Shown here: positions 1 through 5,722 of the stretch, piece by piece
How positions within the stretch are numbered: position 1 is the stretch's first letter
How the letters are laid out: each line of letters opens with the position of its first letter
NCBI GenBank assembly: GCA_900552325.1
Contig: URZG01000153.1
Coordinates: 1 to 5,722, forward strand
Source: an uncultured Porphyromonadaceae bacterium
GTDB lineage: Bacteria; Bacteroidota; Bacteroidia; Bacteroidales; Muribaculaceae
Direction: 5' to 3'
Length of the DNA: 5,722 bases
Notes under the pieces: model-generated
Database searches by the model: none
Seen by the model: the letters and a program-made list of their open reading frames with translations, nothing else
What the model was told of the DNA's origin: nothing
Position numbers and translations under genes: made by a program

Positions 1-2
1 AT

Positions 3-1037
3 TCAGAGGGGTAGCTGCGAGAAGCGTCGGATGCCGCGCAGATAATGGTCGGTCAGGATGTTGCGCCGCTGCATGGGCTCGCGCAACAGGTTGCGCGTGG
101 GATGGGAGGTATAGGCGCGCCGCATCTTCCGGAAGTCGCGGTGGGCGCGGAAAACCGCCGAGGCGTTGGCGAAATCGAAAGTAGCCGCGAACCGCAGCCA
201 TGCCACGGTGTCGAGCAGCCGTCGCCGCAGGAGGGTGCCGCGGAGGTCACGCTCCGGGAGGTTCTTGTGGAGAAGCAGAAGGTTGTTGCGGAAATTCAGG
301 TATGTCTTCCTTGGATTGGACGCGGGGAGCGAGCCGCCGCCGAGATGATATACCTTTGACTGGGGAACTATGGCTATCTCTTTGCCTTTCAGATGTATGC
401 GCCAGCAAAGGTCGATCTCCTCCATGTGGGCGAAGAATCCGGCGTCAAGTCCCCCCGCCTCGAGATATAAGGCTGTGGGAACCATCAGTGCGGCCCCTGT
501 GGCCCAGAATATTGGGCGCACGTCGTCGTACTGCCCGTTGTCGGCCTCCACCTCGGCGAAGATGCGGCCACGGCAGAAGGGGTAGCCGTTGCGGTCGATG
601 AAGCCGCCCGAAGCTCCGGCATATTCGAATTTCTCCGGCTCGGTGTCGCTCAACAGTTTTGGCTGGCAGGCGCCGCAGTCGGGATGTGTCTCCATATATT
701 CCACCAGCGGATTCAGCCATCCGCCGGGGGTGCGCACATCGGAGTTGAGGAGCACGGTGTACTTATATCCCTGCTCCATCGCCCATCCGAGCGCTTTGTT
801 GTAGCCTTCGGCGAATCCGTAATTCTCCTGAAACGGGAGTAGTTCAACTTCCGGAAAATCGTGGCGCAGCAGCTCTACGGAGCTGTCGGAGGAGCCGTTG
901 TCGGCCACTATCACCCGGCCTACCGACGGATCCGTGCCCTTGACGACCGAGGGGAGGTATTCCGGAAGGAGTTTCTCGCCGTTCCAGTTGAGTATTATGA
1001 CCGCGCAGAGGGGTGTATGGGTTTCATCGGGTTTCAT
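3..1037 (-). CDS. Family 2 glycosyltransferase (WbbL/COG1216 type)
   Basis: Inverting GT-A glycosyltransferase that would transfer a sugar from a nucleotide-sugar donor to a lipid-linked or LPS-core acceptor at the inner face of the cytoplasmic membrane. The 344 residues start with CAVIILNWNG (11-20), then VADNGSSD (44-51) for nucleotide binding, QENYGFAEGYN (70-80), and the DxD-like metal site LLNSD (96-100). WATGAALMVP (178-187) and FFAHMEEIDLCWR (201-213) carry the acceptor-side acidic residues and catalytic-base candidates. The segment TYLNFRNNLLLLHKNLP (245-261) is typical of rhamnosyltransferase-like COG1216 proteins. The C-terminal part (about 265-344) is basic, with one moderately hydrophobic stretch (about 273-289) and no clear transmembrane segment, which suggests peripheral membrane binding. 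Donor sugar and acceptor are unknown. The gene follows an LpxL-type acyltransferase with a 14-nt overlap, so an LPS/lipooligosaccharide core or other glycolipid role is the best inference. Both start and stop are inside the window. Confidence 0.9.
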   Translation of the reverse strand: MKPDETHTPLCAVIILNWNGEKLLPEYLPSVVKGTDPSVGRVIVADNGSSDSSVELLRHDFPEVELLPFQENYGFAEGYNKALGWAMEQGYKYTVLLNSDVRTPGGWLNPLVEYMETHPDCGACQPKLLSDTEPEKFEYAGASGGFIDRNGYPFCRGRIFAEVEADNGQYDDVRPIFWATGAALMVPTALYLEAGGLDAGFFAHMEEIDLCWRIHLKGKEIAIVPQSKVYHLGGGSLPASNPRKTYLNFRNNLLLLHKNLPERDLRGTLLRRRLLDTVAWLRFAATFDFANASAVFRAHRDFRKMRRAYTSHPTRNLLREPMQRRNILTDHYLRGIRRFSQLPL

Positions 1038-1039
1038 CG
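1019..1039 (-). repeat. 10-bp tandem duplication at acyltransferase/glycosyltransferase junction
   Basis: On the minus strand the unit GATGAAACCC occurs twice in perfect tandem (1029-1038, then 1019-1028). Period-10 identity extends one more base, to 1039, giving 21 bp in all. The acyltransferase reads the first copy as GAT GAA ACC CGA TGA and stops in the second copy. The glycosyltransferase starts at the ATG of the first copy and reads the second copy as GAT GAA ACC. The repeat thus produces the 14-nt gene overlap (1024-1037). Both proteins carry the residues DET, encoded by the same unit in two different frames. Confidence 0.9.
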
Positions 1040-1947
1040 TCAGAAGTCTTTACTGGATTTTTCCACCGGTTGTGCGACCACAGCCATCCTGCGGGGTCGC
1101 GCTCCACCGTGCGTTGCAGCATGGCGGCGTAGCGCGACGTGATCTCCCCTTCGGGAAGTGTGGCCGGTGTGTCGGTGATCAGATGCATGTCGATATGGTA
1201 GCGGCCACGGCCGTTCTTGTGCATGTCCCAGTAGACAACGGCGGCATCAAGGCGCCGCGCCACGGTCTCGGTGCCGGTGATCATCGCCGTGGGGTGGTTG
1301 AGGAAAGTGGTTATGTAACCAGGATCGCCTTGCGAAGGGTGCTGGTCGCTCATGAATCCGGTGATGGTGGCCACCCCCTTGCGGCGATAACGTAGCAGAT
1401 CGAGGAACGCCACCTTCTTCGGGAGCGACACGGCGCCGAAACGGCCACGCAGCCGCAACATGAGGGCATCGGCCCACTTGTTGCGCAACGGGCGGTAGAT
1501 CTGACAGAAAGCCACATCGGGGTTGTCGGCCAGGGAACTCCAGAGAGTGATCGACGGTGCCCATTCCCAGTTGAAACAATGCGAGAAATACGCCACTACC
1601 GGGCGCCCCTCGCGCAGCCATCCGTCCACTCGCCGTATGTCATCGGGATTGTAGGTCATGCGACGGCGCATCTGCCGGTCGGAGATATGGAGGAGCTTGA
1701 CTGTCTCCACGATCTGGTCGGCGAGGTTGCGGTAAAATCGACGTGCGATGCACCGAAGTTCTTTCTCTTCCTTTTCCGGAAAAGAGGAGCGCAGGTTGGC
1801 GAACACGATCCTCTTGCGGTACCCCCAGATATGGTACATCACCACGAATATCAGGTCGGCGAATCCGTAGAGCACCCACAGCGGCAGGAATGCCACAAGG
1901 TGCAGCAGGCCGTCAAGAGGCAGATATTTGAGGTTACGGTTTGTCAT
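1024..1947 (-). CDS. Lipid A-type late acyltransferase (LpxL/HtrB family)
   Basis: Member of the bacterial lipid A biosynthesis acyltransferase family (LPLAT superfamily). These inner-membrane enzymes transfer a secondary acyl chain from acyl-ACP to a lipid A precursor at the cytoplasmic face. The 307 residues begin with a hydrophobic membrane anchor (about 11-38), followed by KRIVFANLRSSFPEK (45-59), matching the family's NL..sFPe region. The catalytic HX4E motif is H123/E128 in SHCFNWEW. Further landmarks are the IYRPLRNKWAD segment (150-160), FMSDQHPSQGD (198-208) and the C-terminal WLWSHNRWK (288-296), all typical of LpxL homologues. Length is normal for the family. The residue between H and N, commonly Gly (HxGNWE), is Phe here. 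The start at 1947 overlaps the mtaB stop as ATGA. The stop lies inside a 10-bp tandem repeat that also carries the next gene's start. Its acyl chain and exact acceptor cannot be told from sequence; an ornithine-lipid or polyene-type acyltransferase is a less likely alternative. Confidence 0.88.
   Translation of the reverse strand: MTNRNLKYLPLDGLLHLVAFLPLWVLYGFADLIFVVMYHIWGYRKRIVFANLRSSFPEKEEKELRCIARRFYRNLADQIVETVKLLHISDRQMRRRMTYNPDDIRRVDGWLREGRPVVAYFSHCFNWEWAPSITLWSSLADNPDVAFCQIYRPLRNKWADALMLRLRGRFGAVSLPKKVAFLDLLRYRRKGVATITGFMSDQHPSQGDPGYITTFLNHPTAMITGTETVARRLDAAVVYWDMHKNGRGRYHIDMHLITDTPATLPEGEITSRYAAMLQRTVERDPAGWLWSHNRWKNPVKTSDDETR
1944..1947 (-). promoter_or_regulatory. ATGA stop/start overlap, mtaB to acyltransferase
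   Basis: The mtaB TGA (1946-1944) overlaps the acyltransferase ATG (1947-1945). The upstream bases (CACAAAACAGATATG) are A-rich with no Shine-Dalgarno sequence, typical of Bacteroidetes starts. Coupled translation is inferred. Confidence 0.75.
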
Positions 1948-3284
1948 ATCTGTTTTGTGCCGCTTAAAATCGGGTCTTCACCTGTGGTGCCCGTTATTCC
2001 GGTGAGTTCGACAGTCACAATCTCATTTTCCGCTGTGCCTTCGGCCGGGAAATTGACTTTCAGATAGTTGTCGGTGTGGCCGGTGGCCATGCCGTCTGCA
2101 TCGACCGACTCCACCAGTACCGGACGCACGGTGCCGATAAAGCGCGAGGCGTACTCTCTGGCACGCTCCTCGGAGAAGCGGAGCATTATGTTGGTGCGGC
2201 GGTGTTTCTCCTGCGGAGTCACCGTGTGTTCAATCTCAAGGGCTTTTGTGCCGGGCCGCTCGGAGTAGGGGAAGACATGGAGGCGTGTTATAGGGAGTGA
2301 TTTGACGAATTCCAGCGAACGCCGGAATTCCTCGTCGGTCTCCCCGCGCGCCCCTACGATGAGGTCCACCCCTATGAACGCGTCGGGAATCCTGGCGGCT
2401 ATCCGTTCCAGACGCGAGCGGAAGAGCGCTGTGTCGTAATGCCGGTGCATCAGTCTGAGCACGGTGTCGGAGCCGCATTGCAGCGGTATGTGGAAATGGG
2501 GCATGAAAGCCCGTGAGGTAGCGCAGAAGTCTATGATTTCGTCGGTGAGCAGATCAGGCTCGATCGACGATATACGGTAGCGGTCGATACCCTCCACTTT
2601 GTCAAGGGCGCGGATGAGGTCGAGGAAAGTCTCTTTTTCCGGAGCGTCGCTCCTTTTGCCGAAGTCGCCTATGTTGACTCCGGTGAGCACAATCTCGCGT
2701 CCCCCTTCGGCAGCGGCTTCACGCGCCTGCGCCACAAGAGATTCCACTGTGGCGGAGCGGCTGCGGCCGCGGGCGGCCGGTATGGTGCAGTAGGTGCACC
2801 AGTTATCGCAGCCGTCCTGTACTTTCAGGAAAAAGCGGGTGCGTTCGCCGCGCGAGCAGGAGGGGGTGAAGGTCCGTATATCCCTGGCGGGAACTACCGC
2901 CGTCTGAGGCTGCCGTTCGGCGATGAAACGGTCGAGCAGCGCCCCCAGCTCCCCTTTGCGGTCATTGCCGGCAATCACGGCCACACCGTCGATAGTCGCC
3001 ACTTCGCCGGGCTTGAGCTGGGCGTAGCACCCTGTCACCACTATGGCGGCGTCGGGATAGCGGCGGTGGAAAGAGCGGATGGCCTGCCGGCATTTTTTGT
3101 CGGCCATCTCAGTGACCGAGCAGGTGTTGACAACCACTATGTCGGGCGTCTCCCCGAGACTCACGCGGCGTATGCCGCGCGCGGCGAACTCCCGGGCCAC
3201 CGTGGAGGTCTCCGAGAAGTTCAGCTTGCAGCCGAAAGTATGGTAGTGGGCTTTGAGGGTGCCGAAAGTGGAGTCGTTGATCAT
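1944..3284 (-). CDS. mtaB: tRNA (t6A37-C2)-methylthiotransferase MtaB
   Basis: Radical SAM enzyme that adds a methylthio group to C2 of N6-threonylcarbamoyladenosine at position 37 of tRNAs reading ANN codons, giving ms2t6A, which stabilises codon-anticodon pairing. The 446 residues hold all three modules of the methylthiotransferase family. The N-terminal MTTase domain starts with TFGCKLNFSET and has cluster cysteines C19, C55 and C86. The radical SAM domain has the CxxxCxxC motif C159/C163/C166 in DGCDNWCTYC, followed by IPAARGRSRS and, later, HIPLQCGSD. A C-terminal TRAM-like RNA-binding domain covers about 380-440. The TFGCKLN opening and CTIPAARGRSRS favour MtaB over MiaB and RimO. The usual GFPGET segment reads GARGET here (311-316), probably a lineage variant. 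The start at 3284 is supported by the ATGA overlap with serB and by the absence of another Met before C19. The stop overlaps the acyltransferase start by 4 nt. Confidence 0.95.
   Translation of the reverse strand: MINDSTFGTLKAHYHTFGCKLNFSETSTVAREFAARGIRRVSLGETPDIVVVNTCSVTEMADKKCRQAIRSFHRRYPDAAIVVTGCYAQLKPGEVATIDGVAVIAGNDRKGELGALLDRFIAERQPQTAVVPARDIRTFTPSCSRGERTRFFLKVQDGCDNWCTYCTIPAARGRSRSATVESLVAQAREAAAEGGREIVLTGVNIGDFGKRSDAPEKETFLDLIRALDKVEGIDRYRISSIEPDLLTDEIIDFCATSRAFMPHFHIPLQCGSDTVLRLMHRHYDTALFRSRLERIAARIPDAFIGVDLIVGARGETDEEFRRSLEFVKSLPITRLHVFPYSERPGTKALEIEHTVTPQEKHRRTNIMLRFSEERAREYASRFIGTVRPVLVESVDADGMATGHTDNYLKVNFPAEGTAENEIVTVELTGITGTTGEDPILSGTKQI
3281..3284 (-). promoter_or_regulatory. 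ATGA stop/start overlap, serB to mtaB
   Basis: The serB TGA (3283-3281) overlaps the mtaB ATG (3284-3282). The upstream bases (CACCCTCGAAATG) show no Shine-Dalgarno sequence. The overlap fixes the mtaB start and suggests coupled translation. Confidence 0.75.
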
Positions 3285-4543
3285 TTCGAGGGTGAGATAT
3301 ACGAGTCTTTGAAGCCGAGGAAGTAGAGAACGCCGTCGATTCCGATGGTTGAAATGGACTGGCGCGCCGATTCCTTGACCTTTGGCTTGGCGTGAAAGGC
3401 GATGCCGAGGCCTGCGGCCGAAAGCATGGGGAGGTCGTTGGCGCCGTCGCCCACGGCGATGGTCTGCGCCATATCCACATTCTCGACCTGCGCTATCAAC
3501 CGCAGCAGTTCGGCCTTGCGGCGTCCGTCGACCACATCGCCGACATACCGGCCGGTGAGTTTGCCGTCCTTTACTTCAAGCTCGTTGGCATACATGTAGT
3601 CGAAACCGAACTTGCGTTTGAGGTAGTCGCCGAAAAAGGTGAATCCGCCCGATAGAATGGCCGTCTTGTAGCCCGTGCGTTTGAGCACTTCCATCATGCG
3701 GCCAACACCTTCGGTGATTGGCAGGCGTTCGGCAATACCTTCCATCACATTGACGTCGAGACCTTTCAGCAACGCCACGCGTTCGCGGAAACTTTCGGTG
3801 AAGTCGATCTCGCCGCGCATGGCGCGCTCGGTGATCTCGCGTACCTGATCGCCGACACCGGCACATTCGGCCAGCTGGTCGATGCACTCGGTCTGGATAA
3901 GGGTGGAGTCCATATCGAAACATATCAGACGGCGGCAACGGCGGTACATGGTATCCTCCTGGAGCGATATGTCGAAGGCCTCGTCGGCAGCGATGCGCAT
4001 GAAGCGGCTCTGCATCTCCTCGCGGTCGACAGGGGTGCCGCGCACTGAGAACTCTATGCATGCCTTGGCGGAGTGTTCGCCGCTTCCGGCCTGAGTCTGT
4101 GTTCCGTCGGCCAAAGAGGGGCGCCCTGTCAGGCGCTGTATGGCGTCGATGTTGAGACCTTGTTCGGCTATAACCTCGGCCACGAGGGCTATGTGGCGCG
4201 CCGTCAGCTGACGGCCGAGGAGGGGGATGATCCAGCGGTTTTTCCCCTGGCGGCTCACCCACGATTCGTAGGCTTCGATGGTGATGGGGGTGAAGCGTAT
4301 CTTTACCTGGAGGTCGTAGGCTTTGAAAAGAAGATCCTTCATTATCTCGCCCGAGACGTCGGAGGTGGTGCGGAAGAGGATACCCAGCGAGAGGGTGTGA
4401 TGGATGTCGGCCTGGCCTATGTCGAGCACCGATGCATCGTATTTGGCCAGGATGGATGTGAGGGCGGCAGTAACGCCGGGACGGTCCTGCCCCGAGATGT
4501 TTATGAGTATCAGCTCGAGGGCAGGCTTGAGGTTTTCTGTCAT
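3281..4543 (-). CDS. serB: Phosphoserine phosphatase SerB
   Basis: Cytosolic enzyme that hydrolyses O-phospho-L-serine to L-serine, the last step of the phosphorylated serine pathway (EC 3.1.3.3). The 420 residues divide into two N-terminal ACT-like domains (about 10-85, with SGQDRPGV, and about 103-190) and a C-terminal HAD phosphatase domain. All HAD motifs are intact: motif I DMDST with nucleophile D210 and acid/base D212; motif II SGG at 298-300; motif III K343; motif IV GDGANDLPM with D366 and D370. The segment after motif I (TECIDQLAECAGVGDQV) is the usual SerB cap-domain start. The length fits the ACT-containing SerB form, which is longer than E. coli SerB. The ACT domains suggest amino-acid binding and feedback by serine, an inference from the family. 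The start at 4543 overlaps the transglycosylase stop by 4 nt and lacks a Shine-Dalgarno sequence, and the stop overlaps mtaB the same way, so translation is probably coupled on both sides. Confidence 0.96.
   Translation of the reverse strand: MTENLKPALELILINISGQDRPGVTAALTSILAKYDASVLDIGQADIHHTLSLGILFRTTSDVSGEIMKDLLFKAYDLQVKIRFTPITIEAYESWVSRQGKNRWIIPLLGRQLTARHIALVAEVIAEQGLNIDAIQRLTGRPSLADGTQTQAGSGEHSAKACIEFSVRGTPVDREEMQSRFMRIAADEAFDISLQEDTMYRRCRRLICFDMDSTLIQTECIDQLAECAGVGDQVREITERAMRGEIDFTESFRERVALLKGLDVNVMEGIAERLPITEGVGRMMEVLKRTGYKTAILSGGFTFFGDYLKRKFGFDYMYANELEVKDGKLTGRYVGDVVDGRRKAELLRLIAQVENVDMAQTIAVGDGANDLPMLSAAGLGIAFHAKPKVKESARQSISTIGIDGVLYFLGFKDSYISPSK
4540..4543 (-). promoter_or_regulatory. 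ATGA stop/start overlap, transglycosylase to serB
   Basis: The TGA of the transglycosylase (4542-4540) shares bases with the serB ATG (4543-4541). No purine-rich Shine-Dalgarno sequence precedes the start (CGCGTGAAATG). Translation of serB is therefore probably by termination-reinitiation; that mechanism is inferred, the overlap is seen. Confidence 0.75.
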
Positions 4544-5722
4544 TTCACGCGGATTTTGTCGCCGGGCTGCAGGTTGTTCCCTTTCTTGCCGTTGAGACGC
4601 TGCAATTCCTTTACAGTGGTGCCGTTACGTTTGGCGATGCGCGAAAGGGAGTCGCCGGGCTTTACGGTGACTGTTTTTCTCGTATTTTTCTTTTTCTTGT
4701 TTTTTGCGGCCTGGGCTTTTTTCGTTTTTGCAGACTGGGCTGCCTTTGCGGCCTGCTGTTTCTTGCCGGAGGCCTGGAATGAGTTGGCTACGTTCTCGGA
4801 AACGGTGCTTCGGGCCGGCGCGGTATCTGCTCCGGCTGCTTCCTCGGGCTTATCCTGCGGGGCCGTCTCCGTTGCGGGAGTCTGTGTGGTGGCCACGGGA
4901 GTAGTGGCGTCGGCCATGACCTGGGTCTCCTCGTTCTTTACAAGGAGCCGGTCGTCCTCGGTCGGCTGCGAGGGGGTTGTGGAGGGCTTGAACACACGCT
5001 TTGTGGTGACGACTTTCAGCTTCTGTCCGCGGCGCGGTTTGGATATGTTTCCGTTGGCGTGTTTGAGGCTCCATAGCGTCACTCCGTAGCGCTGGGCGAT
5101 GGAGGCCATGGTCTCCCCTTTCTTCACGGTGTGGTAACGCACCTGCTCGGTGGTTACCCATTCCCCGGCCTGGGAGTTGTCGGCGTCGACGGTGGCGGGA
5201 GAGGTTTCCGATGCCGGCTCCACAATCTCGCGGCGGGCGTATTTGTTGGCGTCATGTTCCACGATGGCGTCCTCGCTGATGATATAGGAGTAGATCTGGT
5301 TGGCGGGGAGCACCAGCGAATATTCGCGTATGTCGCCGGGGATAACCTGCTGGCGATACTGCGGGTTGAGGATTTTCAGCTCCTCTACCGGAATCTGGAG
5401 AATATCCGATATCTGCTGGAAGTGCACGCGGCGGTTGACGTGGACCGAGTCGGTGAGTATCGGGCGTTTTGCCAGGGCCGGCGAGATGTTGTGTTTGTTG
5501 TAGTAGGTCATCACGTAGGTGGCGGCGATGAAGCCGGGTACGTAGCCGCGTGTCTCTCGCGGCAGGTAGGGATAGATGGCCCAGAAGTCTTTCTTCTCGG
5601 GGTTGTTCTCCGAGGCGCCGGCACGGCGGAGGGCCTTGTTGACGTTGCCCGGTCCGCAGTTGTAGGCGGCTATCGCCAGCGACCAGTCGTTGTAGATGTC
5701 GTAGAGCTGACGCAGGAATTTA
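4540..5722 (-). CDS. mltD: MltD-like lytic transglycosylase with LysM domains (5' end outside window)
   Basis: Partial gene: the frame is open to the right edge, so the signal peptide and the N-terminal part of the catalytic domain, including the expected catalytic Glu, are not visible. The visible 393 residues begin in the GH23/SLT domain. Motif AYNCGPGNV (fragment residues 19-27, 5641-5667) and LPRETRGYVPGF (about residues 53-64) are typical of MltD-type enzymes, which cleave the MurNAc-GlcNAc bond of peptidoglycan to 1,6-anhydro products at the cell envelope. After this come a degenerate LysM-like segment (residues 93-139), a clear LysM (196-238, 5008-5136), a linker of about 110 residues that is Thr/Pro/Glu-rich and then Lys/Ala-rich, and a second clear LysM at the extreme C terminus (350-392, 4546-4674). 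LysM modules bind peptidoglycan glycan chains. The GTG at 5514 is an internal Val, because transglycosylase sequence continues upstream in the same frame. The stop overlaps the serB start by ATGA. The family call is firm; the exact symbol rests on architecture. Confidence 0.9.
   Translation of the reverse strand, partial: KFLRQLYDIYNDWSLAIAAYNCGPGNVNKALRRAGASENNPEKKDFWAIYPYLPRETRGYVPGFIAATYVMTYYNKHNISPALAKRPILTDSVHVNRRVHFQQISDILQIPVEELKILNPQYRQQVIPGDIREYSLVLPANQIYSYIISEDAIVEHDANKYARREIVEPASETSPATVDADNSQAGEWVTTEQVRYHTVKKGETMASIAQRYGVTLWSLKHANGNISKPRRGQKLKVVTTKRVFKPSTTPSQPTEDDRLLVKNEETQVMADATTPVATTQTPATETAPQDKPEEAAGADTAPARSTVSENVANSFQASGKKQQAAKAAQSAKTKKAQAAKNKKKKNTRKTVTVKPGDSLSRIAKRNGTTVKELQRLNGKKGNNLQPGDKIRVK
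4675..4764 (-). other. Low-complexity Lys/Ala linker with A-rich coding strand
   Basis: This stretch encodes about 30 residues made mostly of Lys, Ala, Gln and Asn, just before the C-terminal LysM of the transglycosylase. The last part is almost pure A on the coding strand and includes an in-frame A AAA AAC heptamer (4699-4705). The linker is probably disordered, and its strong positive charge could add electrostatic binding to cell-wall polymers; that role is inference. Confidence 0.7.

Noticed and set aside
898..2067. Plus-strand open frames opposite the acyltransferase and the start of the glycosyltransferase
   Set aside because: No domain, no plausible start context, and full overlap with minus-strand genes whose catalytic motifs are intact. 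Such frames are expected in G+C-rich coding DNA.
2761..2780. G+C-rich palindromic run (gcggccgc and gcggccg) that could look like a hairpin
   Set aside because: It lies inside mtaB and encodes the conserved AARGRSRS segment after the radical SAM cysteines. There is no T-run after it on either strand, so a terminator is not supported.
3576..4262. Minus-strand open frame of 228 codons in another frame of serB
   Set aside because: The product is Arg/Pro/His-rich with no domain, as expected for an out-of-frame read of G+C-rich DNA, and serB is intact over the same bases.
4073..5089. Open frame of 338 codons on the plus strand, with a long Phe-rich stretch
   Set aside because: It lies antisense to serB and the transglycosylase. 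The Phe-rich part is the complement of the Lys/Ala linker, there are no recognisable domains, and both minus-strand genes there have clear family motifs.
5512..5514. GTG as a start codon for the LysM protein
   Set aside because: The same frame continues upstream to the window edge and encodes the AYNCGPGNV and LPRETRGYVPGF motifs of the transglycosylase domain, so this is an internal Val codon.

Overview
The window is a gene-dense piece of a bacterial chromosome. All five genes lie on the minus strand and are read from right to left with no intergenic space. The likely source is a Bacteroidales member. The evidence is a MltD-type lytic transglycosylase with LysM domains, an MtaB-type tRNA methylthiotransferase and a SerB with two N-terminal ACT-like domains, all of which look Bacteroidetes-like, plus start codons with no Shine-Dalgarno sequence upstream at any of the four visible starts, as is common in that phylum. 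The DNA looks G+C-rich by eye, which would fit Muribaculaceae or a relative, but the family-level guess is weak.

In transcription order: (1) the C-terminal 393 residues of a membrane-bound lytic murein transglycosylase D-like protein (4540 to beyond 5722); (2) serB, phosphoserine phosphatase (3281-4543); (3) mtaB, the tRNA ms2t6A37 methylthiotransferase (1944-3284); (4) a lipid A-type late acyltransferase of the LpxL/HtrB family (1024-1947); (5) a family 2 glycosyltransferase of the WbbL/COG1216 type (3-1037). Three junctions are 4-nt ATGA stop/start overlaps. The fourth, acyltransferase to glycosyltransferase, is a 14-nt overlap. No promoter or terminator is visible, so this is the inside of an operon that starts right of the window and may continue left of it.

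The functions are mixed: envelope maintenance (transglycosylase), serine biosynthesis, tRNA modification and then surface glycolipid assembly. The last two genes form the most natural functional pair, an inner-membrane acyltransferase and a sugar transferase that probably both act on LPS/lipooligosaccharide or a related glycolipid.

I see no undescribed defence, mobile or RNA system here. The most interesting local feature is a perfect 10-bp tandem duplication (1019-1039) exactly at the acyltransferase/glycosyltransferase junction. One copy supplies the stop of the first protein and the other places the second start in frame. Removing one unit would join both reading frames into a single protein of about 644 residues. 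The rest looks like ordinary core genome.
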